From Mycolicibacterium setense (GTDB taxonomy: Bacteria; Actinomycetota; Actinomycetes; Mycobacteriales; Mycobacteriaceae), in the NCBI RefSeq assembly GCF_000805385.1, contig NZ_JTJW01000005.1, positions 620,001-684,000 on the forward strand: 64,000 nt of DNA, read 5' to 3'. The position numbers and the translations under genes were made by a program. This document shows, in pieces, positions 1 to 8,403 of the stretch. The notes beneath the pieces are model-generated. The model was given only the letters and a program-made list of their open reading frames with translations, made no database searches and was not told the DNA's origin. Every line of letters begins with the position of its first letter. Positions within the stretch are counted from its first letter, which is position 1.

Positions 1-1401
1 CAGCGGGGGACCGCCGCGATCTACCTGATCGCGTTCATCGTGGCGGCCCGGCAGTTCCGCGGGCTCCTCGGTGAGCGAGGGCTGCTACCGATACCCCGAT
101 TCCTGGCCGCCAGCTCGTTCCGGAACGCCCCGAGCGTGTTCCAACTCCACTACTCGGACCGCTTCTTCGCCGGCGTCTGCATTCTGGGCGCGGTGCTGTC
201 TGCCGGGATGGTGGCCGGCCTCGGAGATCTGGTGCCGTTGTGGGCGGCGATGTTGATCTGGCTGGTGCTGTGGATGCTGTACCTGTCGATCGTCAACGTG
301 GGGCAGACGTGGTACTCGTTCGGATGGGAATCGCTGCTGCTCGAAGCCGGGTTCCTGGTGATGTTCCTCGGTAATGACGAAGTCGGGCCACCACTTCTGG
401 TCCTGCTGCTGGCCCGCTGGCTCGTCTTTCGCGTCGAGTTCGGTGCGGGCCTGATCAAGCTGCGCGGCGACCCGTGCTGGCGCAACCTGACCTGCCTCTA
501 CTACCACCACGAGACACAGCCCATGCCGGGCCCGCTGAGCTGGTTCTTCCACCACCTGCCCAAGCCCCTGCACCGAATCGAGGTGGCCGGCAACCACTTC
601 GCGCAACTCGTCGTGCCGTTCGCCTTGTTCGCTCCGCAGCCGGTGGCCAGTGGCGCGGCGCTGGTCGTGATCATCACGCAACTGTGGCTGGTCGTATCGG
701 GCAACTTCGCCTGGCTCAACTGGATCACGATTGTCTTGGCGTTCAGCGCACTCTCGGATTCAACCGCGGGCGTGGTGTTCCCGCTCCCCGAACACCAATT
801 CGGCCAGACCCCAACATGGTTCGCCGTGGTGGTGATCGTGTTCGCCGTGGCGGTCGCGGCGCTGAGCTATTTGCCGGCACGCAACCTCCTCTCCAAACGG
901 CAGCGGATGAATGCCTCCTACAACCGGTATCACCTGGTGAATTCCTACGGTGCCTTCGGCTCGGTCGGCCGCACCCGCGACGAGGTGGTGCTGGAGGGCA
1001 CCTCGGACCGGGACCTGACCGACGACACGGTGTGGAAGGAGTACGAGTTCAAGGGCAAGCCCGGCGATGTCCATCGGTGGCCGAGGCAGTACGCGCCCTA
1101 TCATCTGCGGCTCGACTGGCTGATGTGGTTCGCCGCCATCTCCCCGGCGTATGCCCACGGCTGGTTGCGTACGCTGCTGACCCGGCTTCTGGAGAATGAC
1201 CGAACCACGCTGAAATTGCTGCGCAGCAACCCGTTTCCCGATGAGCCACCGCGGTACGTGCGGGCCCGGCTGTACCGCTACGAGTTCAGCACCTGGAGCG
1301 AGCTACGTCGCGAACACGTCTGGTGGCATCGCATCCCACTGGGCCTCTACGTCCCGCCCCAGAGGTTGCCCTCCGGACGGTCATCCGCCGGTGCGCAGTG
1401 A
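1..1401 (+). CDS. Lipase maturation factor family membrane protein, 5' truncated
   Basis: The reading frame is open from the first base, so the N-terminus lies outside the window and about 466 codons are visible. The protein is very hydrophobic, with several membrane segments. It carries the QFRGLLGERG region, a later YHHETQPMPGPLSW motif, and a soluble C-terminus rich in W and R. These features match the lipase maturation factor (LMF1/DUF1222) family of multispanning proteins, which in animals assist lipase folding; the bacterial role is not established. The last 21 bases overlap the end of the convergent SDR gene. The family call is from memory of the motif pattern, not from an alignment. 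Confidence 0.8.
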   Translation, partial: QRGTAAIYLIAFIVAARQFRGLLGERGLLPIPRFLAASSFRNAPSVFQLHYSDRFFAGVCILGAVLSAGMVAGLGDLVPLWAAMLIWLVLWMLYLSIVNVGQTWYSFGWESLLLEAGFLVMFLGNDEVGPPLLVLLLARWLVFRVEFGAGLIKLRGDPCWRNLTCLYYHHETQPMPGPLSWFFHHLPKPLHRIEVAGNHFAQLVVPFALFAPQPVASGAALVVIITQLWLVVSGNFAWLNWITIVLAFSALSDSTAGVVFPLPEHQFGQTPTWFAVVVIVFAVAVAALSYLPARNLLSKRQRMNASYNRYHLVNSYGAFGSVGRTRDEVVLEGTSDRDLTDDTVWKEYEFKGKPGDVHRWPRQYAPYHLRLDWLMWFAAISPAYAHGWLRTLLTRLLENDRTTLKLLRSNPFPDEPPRYVRARLYRYEFSTWSELRREHVWWHRIPLGLYVPPQRLPSGRSSAGAQ

Positions 1402-2190
1402 CCGCTGGTAGCGCCGCATCCCGGCGATCCAGCGGTCGTAATCGGAGCCCTTGTGGCGGTACATGTCCAGCACCTGGGGGTGGGGAAGCACGAGGAACCG
1501 GTCCGACCGCACGGCTGCCACGGTGGCCGTCGCGACATCCTCGGCGCTGATCACGTCGCCCGACTGCACGATCGACGCCGCACCGGCCGCGGAATCCGGA
1601 TCCGCTGAAGCACGTACCGCGTCGAGCAGCGGGGTGGCCACGCCCAACGGGCACACGCAGCTGACCCCGATGCCGTCGTCTCCGTAGGTGATCGCCAGCC
1701 ATTCTGCGAACCCGACAGCCGCGTGCTTGGTGACGGCATAACCGGCCGCCCCGATCTGGGACAGCAGACCGGCCGCCGAGGCGACCGACACGAAGTATCC
1801 GCCGCCGCGCGACAACCACTGCGGGACAAGCACTTGTGCCGCGCGCACGTGGGAGCGCAGATTGACGTCCAGGATGGCATCCCAGTCCTCGTCGGTGCCC
1901 AGCCCGGGGGCACCGATGATTCCGGCGTTGGCCACATAGATGTCGACCGGGCCGAACTCGGTGGCAGTCAGCTCCTCGATGTTGGCTGTGACACCGGCGT
2001 CGGCCCGTACTCCCAGCGCCTGCCCGCCACCGGAGCGGATCTGCGCGGCGGTCTGTTCGGCCGACTCCTGGTCGAGATCGGCGGCCACCACCCGGGCACC
2101 CTCCGCGGCCAACGCTTCGGCCAGTGCCCGGCCGATGCCTGATCCGGCGCCGGTGATGACCGCGACCGAGTTCTCAATGTCCATTCGCAC
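1381..2190 (-). CDS. Short-chain dehydrogenase/reductase (SDR)
   Basis: A 269-residue classical SDR of normal family length. The N-terminal TGAGSGIG nucleotide-binding motif, the NAG motif and the YAVTK catalytic Tyr-Lys pair are all present, so it should be an active NAD(P)-dependent oxidoreductase. The substrate is unknown. It starts 3 bases after the stop of the upstream aldehyde dehydrogenase gene on the same strand and is probably cotranscribed with it, which hints at a role near lysine or aldehyde catabolism. The listed start is a GTG; an ATG two codons later (2184) is also possible and is better spaced from an AGG. Its 3' end overlaps the lipase-maturation-factor gene by 21 bp. Confidence 0.88.
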   Translation of the reverse strand: MRMDIENSVAVITGAGSGIGRALAEALAAEGARVVAADLDQESAEQTAAQIRSGGGQALGVRADAGVTANIEELTATEFGPVDIYVANAGIIGAPGLGTDEDWDAILDVNLRSHVRAAQVLVPQWLSRGGGYFVSVASAAGLLSQIGAAGYAVTKHAAVGFAEWLAITYGDDGIGVSCVCPLGVATPLLDAVRASADPDSAAGAASIVQSGDVISAEDVATATVAAVRSDRFLVLPHPQVLDMYRHKGSDYDRWIAGMRRYQRSLRTGG

Positions 2191-2193
2191 TGC

Positions 2194-3747
2194 CTACCCG
2201 AAATGGACCCCCTGGGCCAGCGGCAGCTCTGAGGAGTAGTTGATGGTGTTGGTGGCCCGGCGCATGTACGCCTTCCACGCATCCGACCCGGACTCGCGGC
2301 CGCCGCCGGTGTGCTTCTCACCGCCGAACGCGCCGCCGATCTCGGCTCCCGAGGTCCCGATGTTGACGTTGGCGATGCCGCAGTCGGATCCGTCGGCTGC
2401 CATGAACCGCTCTGCCTCGCGCACGTCGGTGGTGAAGATTGCCGACGAAAGCCCTTGTGGTACCGCATTGTTCAGGGCGATCGCGTCGTCGATGTCGTCG
2501 TAGGTCATCACGTAGAGAATCGGGGCGAAGGTCTCGGTGTGCACGACGTCGGTCTGCGCCGGCATCCGAACCACCGCAGGCGCGACGTAGAACGCCCCCT
2601 CATCACCGACGTCGTGGCGCTCACCGCCGAACACCTCGCCGCCATCGGCGCGGGCCTGTTCCAGCGCACCGACCATGTCCCGGTAGGCCCGGGTGTGGAT
2701 CAGCGGCCCGATCAGGGTGCCGTCCAGGCTCGGATCGCCGATCGGGAGGCTCCGATAGGCCGAGGCGATCCGCGACACCAGATCGTCGGCCACCGACGAG
2801 TGCACGATCAGCCGGCGCAGCGTCGTGCACCGTTGGCCCGCGGTGCCTGCCGCGGAGAACACGATCGCGCGCACCGCCAGGTCGAGATCGGCCGAGGGCG
2901 TGACGATCGCCGCGTTGTTGCCGCCCAGTTCCAGAAGCGCCTTGCCGAACCGGGCTGCGACCCGCGGGCCCACCTCCTGGCCCATCTGCACCGACCCGGT
3001 GGCGCTGAGCAGCGCCACCCGTGGGTCGTCGACCAGCCGCTCACCCAGCTCGCGTCCACCCAGGACGAGCCGGCTCACCGCGGCGGGCGCCCCGACTTCT
3101 GATGCGGCGCGTTCGATCAGTGCCTGACAGGCGATCGCGGTGAGCGGCGTCAGCTCCGACGGCTTCCACACCACGGTGTCGCCACAGACCAGCGCCACCG
3201 CGGTGTTCCATGCCCACACCGCGACCGGGAAGTTGAACGCGGTGATCACGCCGACGACGCCCAGCGGATGCCAGGTCTCCATCAGGCGGTGTCCGGGGCG
3301 CTCGGAGGCGATGGTGCGGCCGTACAACTGGCGCGACAGCCCGACGGCGAACTGGCAGATGTCGATCATCTCCTGCACCTCGCCCAGTGCCTCTGAGGTG
3401 ATCTTGCCCGCCTCCACGGTCACCAGGGCCGCCAGATCGGCTTTGTGCTCGACGAGTAACTCGCCGAGGCGGGCCACCAGGGCTCCGCGGACGGGCGCCG
3501 GAGTGGTACGCCAGGTCGAGAAGGCTTGTGCGGCAGCTGCGATGGCGGCATCCACCTGCTCGAGGCTGTCTTCGGGGAGGCTGAACAGCATGTCGCCGCT
3601 GATCGGGGTGCTGGCGTGCAGGCCCTTGTCCTGGGCGGCCGGCTCGCCGAGTTCCGGTGCGGCGCCGACAGCTTCAAGCGACTGCCGTACGCGCCGGCGC
3701 AGCTCCTCGGCCGTGGGGAGATCGGTCCGTTCGGTGGTGGTCATCAT
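2194..3747 (-). CDS. pcd: Piperideine-6-carboxylate / aminoadipate-semialdehyde dehydrogenase
   Basis: A 517-residue aldehyde dehydrogenase that should oxidise alpha-aminoadipate semialdehyde (in equilibrium with piperideine-6-carboxylate) to L-alpha-aminoadipate, the step after lysine 6-aminotransferase. The ELGGNNA motif and the GQRCTT segment with the catalytic cysteine are visible. Two consecutive ATG codons lie 5-8 nt after GAAAGG; the first was chosen. The frame stays open up to 4092, but that extension runs antisense through lrpA and is not coding. The gene diverges from lrpA with a gap of only 39 bp and sits near lat, as in M. tuberculosis Rv3290c-Rv3293. Lrp control is inferred from this layout. 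Confidence 0.9.
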   Translation of the reverse strand: MMTTTERTDLPTAEELRRRVRQSLEAVGAAPELGEPAAQDKGLHASTPISGDMLFSLPEDSLEQVDAAIAAAAQAFSTWRTTPAPVRGALVARLGELLVEHKADLAALVTVEAGKITSEALGEVQEMIDICQFAVGLSRQLYGRTIASERPGHRLMETWHPLGVVGVITAFNFPVAVWAWNTAVALVCGDTVVWKPSELTPLTAIACQALIERAASEVGAPAAVSRLVLGGRELGERLVDDPRVALLSATGSVQMGQEVGPRVAARFGKALLELGGNNAAIVTPSADLDLAVRAIVFSAAGTAGQRCTTLRRLIVHSSVADDLVSRIASAYRSLPIGDPSLDGTLIGPLIHTRAYRDMVGALEQARADGGEVFGGERHDVGDEGAFYVAPAVVRMPAQTDVVHTETFAPILYVMTYDDIDDAIALNNAVPQGLSSAIFTTDVREAERFMAADGSDCGIANVNIGTSGAEIGGAFGGEKHTGGGRESGSDAWKAYMRRATNTINYSSELPLAQGVHFG

Positions 3748-3786
3748 GTGCCTTTCTGGGGTCGCCGAGGAGTTACAGTGCGGGCC

Positions 3787-4251
3787 ATGGGTGAAGCCGA
3801 CGAACATGTGCTGGACGACACCGACCGGATTCTGGTGCGGGAGCTCGTCGCCGATGGCAGGGCCACGCTGGCGCAGCTGGCGGCGGCGGCCGGTTTGTCG
3901 GTGTCGGCGGTGCAGGCTCGGGTGCGCCGGTTGGAGTCGCGGGGTGTGGTGACGGGATACTCCGCGCGGCTCAATCCCGAGGCGCTGGGCAACATGCTCT
4001 CGGCGTTCGTCGCCATCACTCCTCTCGATCCGTCTCAACCCGATGATGCACCCGCGCGGTTGCAGCACATCCCCGAAATCGAATCGTGCCACTCCGTCGC
4101 GGGTGAGGAGAGCTACGTCCTGCTGGTCCGGGTCTCCTCGGCCCGGGCTTTGGAGGATCTGCTCCAGCGCATCAGGACCGCCGCCAATGTCCGGACGCGC
4201 AGCACCATCATCTTGCAGACATTTTACAGTGGACGAGACTACGTTCCGTAA
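3787..4251 (+). CDS. lrpA: Lrp/AsnC-family regulator of lysine catabolism
   Basis: A 154-residue Lrp/AsnC regulator with an N-terminal helix-turn-helix (about residues 20-50, GLSVSAVQARVRRLE) and a C-terminal RAM/ACT-like ligand-binding half. It closely resembles my recollection of M. tuberculosis LrpA (Rv3291c), which binds amino acids such as lysine and controls lat. It lies between the divergent pcd gene and the downstream lat gene, the conserved arrangement. The ATG at 3787 was chosen; an in-frame GTG at 3778 is possible. The protein probably binds both short intergenic regions (3748-3786 and 4252-4303), although no site has been defined here. Confidence 0.92.
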   Translation: MGEADEHVLDDTDRILVRELVADGRATLAQLAAAAGLSVSAVQARVRRLESRGVVTGYSARLNPEALGNMLSAFVAITPLDPSQPDDAPARLQHIPEIESCHSVAGEESYVLLVRVSSARALEDLLQRIRTAANVRTRSTIILQTFYSGRDYVP

Positions 4252-4291
4252 CGGTTCCGGTTTCGATGGGCGGCAGCCGTAAAGATTCCGT

Positions 4292-4297
4292 TAGTAT
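4292..4297 (+). promoter_or_regulatory. -10 element for leaderless lat
   Basis: TAGTAT ends 6 nt before the ATG of lat. This is the usual spacing for a mycobacterial leaderless transcript that starts at or next to the initiation codon, and no ribosome binding site precedes the ATG. Confidence 0.6.
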
Positions 4298-4303
4298 GGC
4301 GCC

Positions 4304-5656
4304 ATGACCGCAGTGTTGACGACCACGTCGCAGGTAACGCCTGACCGGGTGCGAGCGGTCCTGGCCCGCAGCGTCCTGACCGACGGCTTCGACTTCGTCC
4401 TCGACCTGGACCGCTCTCAAGGTTCCTATTTGGTGGACGCGCGCACGGGCGAACGCTTCCTGGACATGTTCACGTTCTTCGCCTCGTCGGCACTCGGCAT
4501 GAACCACCCGGCGCTGGCCGGCGACCTGCCCGGCGCTGAAGACTTCCGCGCTGAGCTGGCCCGGGTCGCGGTCAACAAGCCGAGCAATTCCGACATCTAC
4601 AGCGTGCCGATGGCCCGGTTCGTCGATACCTTCCGGCGCGTCCTCGGCGACCCCGACCTGCCGCACCTGTTCTTCGTCGACGGCGGTGCGCTGGCGGTCG
4701 AGAACGCGCTCAAAGTGGCCTTCGACTGGAAGAGCCGGCACAACGAGGCGCACGGGCGGGATCCGGCACTGGGCGCCAAGGTGCTGCATCTGCGCGGTGC
4801 GTTCCACGGCCGCAGCGGATACACCATGTCACTGACCAACACGGACCCGATCAAGGTGGCCCGATTCCCGAAGTTCGATTGGCCCCGCATCGACGCGCCC
4901 TATCTGCGACCCGGCGCGGATATCGGTGCACTCGAAGCTGATTCGCTGCGTGCGGCCAGGGCCGCGTTCGAGGCGAACCCCCACGACATCGCCTGCTTCA
5001 TCGCCGAGCCGATCCAGGGTGAGGGGGGTGACCGGCACATGCGGCCCCAGTTCTTCGCCGCCATGCGGGAGCTGTGCGACGAGTTCGATGCCCTGCTGAT
5101 CTTCGACGAGGTGCAGACGGGTTGTGGGATCACCGGAACAGCCTGGGCATACCAGCAATTGGGCGTCACCCCGGATGTGGTGGCCTTCGGCAAGAAGACC
5201 CAGGTGTGTGGGGTGATGGCGGGCCGCAAGGTGGACGACATTGCCGACAACGTCTTCACGGTGAGCTCGCGAATCAACTCCACCTGGGGCGGCAACCTGG
5301 TGGACATGGTGCGCTCCCGGCGCATCCTCGAGGTCATCGAGTCCGAGGACATGTTCGGCAATGCAGCGCTGACGGGGGACTACCTGCTCGGTCAGTTATG
5401 CGCGCTCGCAGCGGATTTCCCTGACATCGTGCTCGATCCGCGGGGCCGCGGCCTGATGTGTGCGTTCAGTCTGCCGACAGCCACCGCGCGCGACGAGCTG
5501 GTGCGGCGGTTGTGGGACCGCCACGTCATCATGCTGCCGAGTGGGCCCGACTCGGTGCGGTTCCGGCCGGCGCTGAGCGTGACCCGCAGGGAGATCGATC
5601 AATGCCTCGACGCGGTGCGGGATGCGTTGAGGTCAGGAGTCGGGGGCGGGCTCTGA
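4304..5656 (+). CDS. lat: L-lysine 6-aminotransferase
   Basis: A 450-residue class III PLP aminotransferase that transfers the epsilon-amino group of lysine to 2-oxoglutarate and yields the substrate of Pcd. The conserved IFDEVQTG segment and the PLP-binding lysine in AFGKKTQVCG are present. Length and sequence match M. tuberculosis LAT (Rv3290c), a gene strongly induced in starvation and persistence. The start has a -10 box immediately upstream and no Shine-Dalgarno sequence, so the mRNA is probably leaderless. It follows lrpA by 52 bp, and its 3' end overlaps the convergent Mrr-like gene by 24 bp. Confidence 0.95.
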   Translation: MTAVLTTTSQVTPDRVRAVLARSVLTDGFDFVLDLDRSQGSYLVDARTGERFLDMFTFFASSALGMNHPALAGDLPGAEDFRAELARVAVNKPSNSDIYSVPMARFVDTFRRVLGDPDLPHLFFVDGGALAVENALKVAFDWKSRHNEAHGRDPALGAKVLHLRGAFHGRSGYTMSLTNTDPIKVARFPKFDWPRIDAPYLRPGADIGALEADSLRAARAAFEANPHDIACFIAEPIQGEGGDRHMRPQFFAAMRELCDEFDALLIFDEVQTGCGITGTAWAYQQLGVTPDVVAFGKKTQVCGVMAGRKVDDIADNVFTVSSRINSTWGGNLVDMVRSRRILEVIESEDMFGNAALTGDYLLGQLCALAADFPDIVLDPRGRGLMCAFSLPTATARDELVRRLWDRHVIMLPSGPDSVRFRPALSVTRREIDQCLDAVRDALRSGVGGGL

Positions 5657-6202
5657 CGACGCGGCGCGGCGCAGGATGGACTTGAGCCTGGGCAGGTCGG
5701 TTCCGCTCACCAGCTCGCAGCCGTGGAGTTCGGCGAGTTTACGTGCGGCCGGGGTGAATTGGTTGTTGGTGACCACCATGGTCCTGGTGCAATCCTGCAT
5801 CGGCGCGCCTGCGACGACCTCCTGGACGGCGCCGGCGCCTACCGGCCGTGACAGGCGTTTGCATTGCACGGCAATCCGGTTGGGCCGGTGTCCGACGATC
5901 AGGTCCACCCCCCAGTCCCCGCTGAGGGGAGTCATGATCACCGGCAGTCCACACTTGCGGGCCGCACGGGCCACATGGTCTTCGAATTCCAGCCCGGTCA
6001 TCTCGGGGGCCGCCTGCTCACGCGCGGTGGGGGTGCCGGCCCCACGTAGGGCACCCAGCAGGAACGTCGGAGTGGCCGCCAGCAACAGCAGCACCACGAC
6101 ACCGATCGCCACGCTGCGAGTTGCGTCGGCTCCGGCCAGGTGACTCGCCAACGCCGCCGCCGCACCGGCCGCGACGAGAATCTTGATCCGGGCCCGTCTC
6201 AC
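5633..6202 (-). CDS. Membrane-anchored Mrr-like restriction endonuclease-fold protein
   Basis: A 189-residue protein with two N-terminal hydrophobic segments (about residues 7-22 and 30-50) followed by an Mrr-cat/NERD-like PD-(D/E)XK nuclease domain. Candidate catalytic residues are E74 (LEFEDHV), D100 (WGVDLIV) and the Q113-C-K115 motif, all intact. The family contains nucleases acting on modified or foreign DNA, and membrane-anchored members of unknown role. There is no methyltransferase partner nearby, so this is not a classical restriction-modification system. The start is a GTG; a longer open frame upstream runs antisense through the PAS-ANTAR gene and was rejected. Confidence 0.8.
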   Translation of the reverse strand: MRRARIKILVAAGAAAALASHLAGADATRSVAIGVVVLLLLAATPTFLLGALRGAGTPTAREQAAPEMTGLEFEDHVARAARKCGLPVIMTPLSGDWGVDLIVGHRPNRIAVQCKRLSRPVGAGAVQEVVAGAPMQDCTRTMVVTNNQFTPAARKLAELHGCELVSGTDLPRLKSILRRAASSEPAPDS

Positions 6203-6286
6203 GGTGCCGAATGTAGATGCTGCCGGTGACAAGTTTTGTGCCGAATCGGCCGAGCCACCACCGGTCCGCCGGGCTAGGCTCAATGC

Positions 6287-6973
6287 GTGACAAGTGACTC
6301 GGACGCGGGGAACACCGAGTCGCCGATCGAACACGCGCTTGCCGGCGGTCAGCCGCAGCGAGTCGGTTGGTTCCGGTTCTACTTCGCCGACGAGCGCTGG
6401 GAATGGTCGCCGCAGGTGGAGCGGATGCACGGGTACGACCCGGGTACCGCGAACCCGACCACCGAGCTGGTGCTCGCCCACAAGCACCCCGAGGACTACG
6501 GGCAGGTGGCCGCGACGCTGCTCGAGATCCGGCGAACTTCCGGTGCGTTCAGCACCCGGCACCGCATCATCGACACAGCCGGCGACGTCCACCACGTGGT
6601 GGTGGTCGGGGATCAGCTCTTCGACGACGACGGTGCGGTCATCGGGACACACGGCTTCTACGTCGACGTCTCACCCTCGATCGCGCATGCACAGGCGGAG
6701 GCTGTCACCGAGGCCGTGGCCGGGATCGCCGAGGCTCGAGCTGCCATCGAGCAGGCCAAGGGCATGTTGATGTTGATCTACCGGATCAACGGGGATGCGG
6801 CATTCGACCTGCTCAAGTGGCGGTCGCAGGAAACCAACACCAAGTTGCGGGCGCTGGCCGAGCAGCTGGCCCGAGATTTCCTGGACCTCGACTACTCCGA
6901 GACCCTTCCCAGCCGCGCCATCTTGGACCGGTTGCTGCTCACCGCCCACCTGCGAGTCGGCCCCGAGGTTTAG
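6287..6973 (+). CDS. PAS and ANTAR domain protein
   Basis: A 228-residue protein with a PAS sensor domain (about residues 22-128) and a C-terminal ANTAR RNA-binding domain (about 137-198, with the AKGMLM core). ANTAR proteins bind paired hairpins in mRNA leaders and prevent transcription termination; the PAS domain would supply a ligand or redox input. A -10 box TAGGCT (6275-6280) ends 6 nt before the GTG start, so the transcript is probably leaderless. It diverges from the Mrr-like gene and is followed on the same strand by the flavodoxin-like and UsfY-like genes. The RNA targets are unknown. Confidence 0.9.
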   Translation: MTSDSDAGNTESPIEHALAGGQPQRVGWFRFYFADERWEWSPQVERMHGYDPGTANPTTELVLAHKHPEDYGQVAATLLEIRRTSGAFSTRHRIIDTAGDVHHVVVVGDQLFDDDGAVIGTHGFYVDVSPSIAHAQAEAVTEAVAGIAEARAAIEQAKGMLMLIYRINGDAAFDLLKWRSQETNTKLRALAEQLARDFLDLDYSETLPSRAILDRLLLTAHLRVGPEV

Positions 6974-6993
6974 CCCGGGCCCGTCGAGGGAAG
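6967..6993 (+). promoter_or_regulatory. Candidate SigF promoter for the flavodoxin-like gene
   Basis: GGTTT (6967-6971), a 16-nt spacer and GGGAAG (6988-6993), ending 9 nt before the ATG at 7003. The -10 has two mismatches to GGGTAT, but the distance to the start codon matches the better SigF promoters of this window. The -35 overlaps the stop codon of the PAS-ANTAR gene. Confidence 0.45.
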
Positions 6994-7002
6994 TAGTGAC
7001 TC

Positions 7003-7620
7003 ATGACGGCCCCGACTCTGACCGCTTTGGCCCTGGTCTGCAGTCTCAAGCGCCGCCCGGCTGAGTCCAGCAGCGAGCTCATCGCCGATCAGGTCCGGGA
7101 GGATCTCGGTGTGCTCGGAGTCGGCTCGGAGTCGTTGCGCTGCGCCGACTTCGTCATCGAGCCCGGGGTAGAGGCGGATATGGGCGGCGACGATCAGTGG
7201 CCGGAGATTCGCCGCAAGATTCTCGACGCCGACATCCTGCTGCTGTCGACGCCGGTGTGGCTGGGTCATCCATCGAGCATCGCGCAACGCGTTCTGGAGC
7301 GGCTGGACGCCGAACTGTCCAACACCGACGACGAGGGGCGTCCGGTGCTGGCGGGCAAGGTGGCGCTGGTGTCGGTCGTCGGCAACGAGGACGGCGCCCA
7401 CAAGACGGTCGCCGATCTTTTCCAGGCGCTCAACGACATCGGCTACACCATCCCGGCTCAGGGCTGTACGTACTGGAACGGCGAGGCCATGCACGGCACC
7501 GATTACCAGGATCTCGACGAGGTGCCCGGTCCCGTCGCCGATGCCACCGCCGCTGCGGCGCGGAATGCGGCGCATCTGGCCGGACTGCTCAAGGTGGGGC
7601 AATACCCACGCTACGAGTAA
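7003..7620 (+). CDS. Flavodoxin-like / NADPH-dependent FMN reductase family protein
   Basis: A 205-residue flavodoxin-fold protein. An N-terminal beta-strand and loop (LALVCSLKRRP) resembles the FMN phosphate-binding loop, and the ILLLSTPVWLGHPS segment is typical of the flavodoxin_2/FMN-reductase family. It probably binds FMN and reduces quinones, flavins or metal ions with NAD(P)H; the substrate is unknown. It begins 29 bases after the PAS-ANTAR gene and is followed after 9 bases by the UsfY-like gene, so it probably forms a unit with it. A candidate SigF promoter abuts the start, consistent with a stress-response role. Confidence 0.8.
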   Translation: MTAPTLTALALVCSLKRRPAESSSELIADQVREDLGVLGVGSESLRCADFVIEPGVEADMGGDDQWPEIRRKILDADILLLSTPVWLGHPSSIAQRVLERLDAELSNTDDEGRPVLAGKVALVSVVGNEDGAHKTVADLFQALNDIGYTIPAQGCTYWNGEAMHGTDYQDLDEVPGPVADATAAAARNAAHLAGLLKVGQYPRYE

Positions 7621-7629
7621 GAGGGAGAA

Positions 7630-7941
7630 ATGATGAAAGGTCCCGACGATCCTGTTGACCACACCAGGACGACCCGGCCGCATGCCGGCGAGGCGATGAA
7701 GGACAACCGCAACATGCCGGCGCTGGTTTTGGTCGGGTTGGGTGTGGTGATGTTCGTCGCCTGTCTGTTCGGCTTCGCGACCGGCAACACCGGGGTGGGT
7801 GTGGTGCTCGCCGTGCTGGCGGCCATCGGCCTGCTGGCCGGCGGGCTGTGGCTCGCGGTCGCGCACCTGCGCGTGCGGCGTATCGAAGAACGTTGGTACG
7901 CAGAGCATCCCGATGTGACCAGGCAGGCGCCCAACAGTTGA
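7630..7941 (+). CDS. UsfY-like small membrane protein (copy 1)
   Basis: A 103-residue protein with two membrane segments (about residues 28-48 and 55-78), a conserved N-terminus (KGPDDPVDHTRTTRPHAGE) and a C-terminal RRIEERWY motif. It closely resembles the protein at 21954-22262, and both resemble UsfY, encoded upstream of rsbW-sigF in M. tuberculosis. The function of UsfY is unknown; it is tied to the SigF stress regulon. GGGAG precedes the ATG. It is the last gene before a strong terminator. Confidence 0.85.
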   Translation: MMKGPDDPVDHTRTTRPHAGEAMKDNRNMPALVLVGLGVVMFVACLFGFATGNTGVGVVLAVLAAIGLLAGGLWLAVAHLRVRRIEERWYAEHPDVTRQAPNS

Positions 7942-7952
7942 CCCGAGATGAC

Positions 7953-7990
7953 GAGATGGCCCAGCCGCCTTTGGCTGGGCCATCTCTTTC
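7953..7990. terminator. Strong bidirectional terminator hairpin
   Basis: A perfect 14-bp stem (7953-7966 with 7973-7986) and a 6-nt loop, followed by a T-rich run. It lies between the convergent UsfY-like and CsbD genes and can serve both. Confidence 0.85.
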
Positions 7991-8002
7991 ATTCAGGTCG
8001 GG

Positions 8003-8245
8003 CTAGGGCCGCTGGCTCGCCTGCTCGCGTTTTTCGGCAGCCTTGGCACCCGCCCGGGCCGACTCGGCCTCGGCTTCCTTCTTGGCCGCGTCCTGCTGGG
8101 CATCGGCCTTGTCCTGCTGGGCCTTACCCTCCCGGACCAGGTCCTCGCGCCCGGTTACCGTACCGACGGCTTCCTTCGCCTTACCCTTGACGTCCTCGAC
8201 GACGCCCTTGATGCCTTCTTCGGGTCCTGAGTTCTTCTCGGTCAT
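8003..8245 (-). CDS. CsbD-family stress protein (MBP-1-like)
   Basis: An 80-residue, highly charged, Ala/Lys/Glu-rich protein with the CsbD signature (GIKGVVEDVKGKAKEAVG) followed by a helical tail. CsbD proteins are general-stress proteins of unknown mechanism; in mycobacteria a similar protein is annotated as microaggregate-binding protein 1. A SigF-type promoter lies 67 bases upstream of the ATG. It converges on the UsfY-like gene, with the shared terminator between them. Confidence 0.88.
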   Translation of the reverse strand: MTEKNSGPEEGIKGVVEDVKGKAKEAVGTVTGREDLVREGKAQQDKADAQQDAAKKEAEAESARAGAKAAEKREQASQRP

Positions 8246-8311
8246 GCTTTACCTTTCCGCTACTGGAGTGGATTGGTTCGTTCCACGCGGCTTCTCCACG
8301 CACCCCTGGGG

Positions 8312-8337
8312 ATTCCCGGATGCGACGGAGCTAAACG
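8312..8337 (-). promoter_or_regulatory. SigF-type promoter for the CsbD gene
   Basis: On the minus strand CGTTT (8337-8333), 15 nt, GGGAAT (8317-8312). One mismatch in the -10 relative to GGGTAT. The leader to the CsbD start would be about 60 nt. Confidence 0.6.
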
Positions 8338-8369
8338 TGTCGTGGCACATCGGGATCACCGGATCCGAA

Positions 8370-8394
8370 GTTTGCGGATGGCCCGGTTGGGTAC
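8370..8394 (+). promoter_or_regulatory. SigF-type promoter for the methyltransferase-CDGSH genes
   Basis: GTTT (8370-8373), 15 nt, GGGTAC (8389-8394). The -10 ends 9 nt before the GTG at 8404. It is divergent from the CsbD promoter 33 bp away. Confidence 0.75.
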
Positions 8395-8403
8395 CGAATA
8401 GTC

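Noticed and set aside
3748..4092. N-terminal extension of the aldehyde dehydrogenase frame
   Set aside because: It runs antisense through lrpA, has no family similarity, and a ribosome binding site supports the ATG at 3747.
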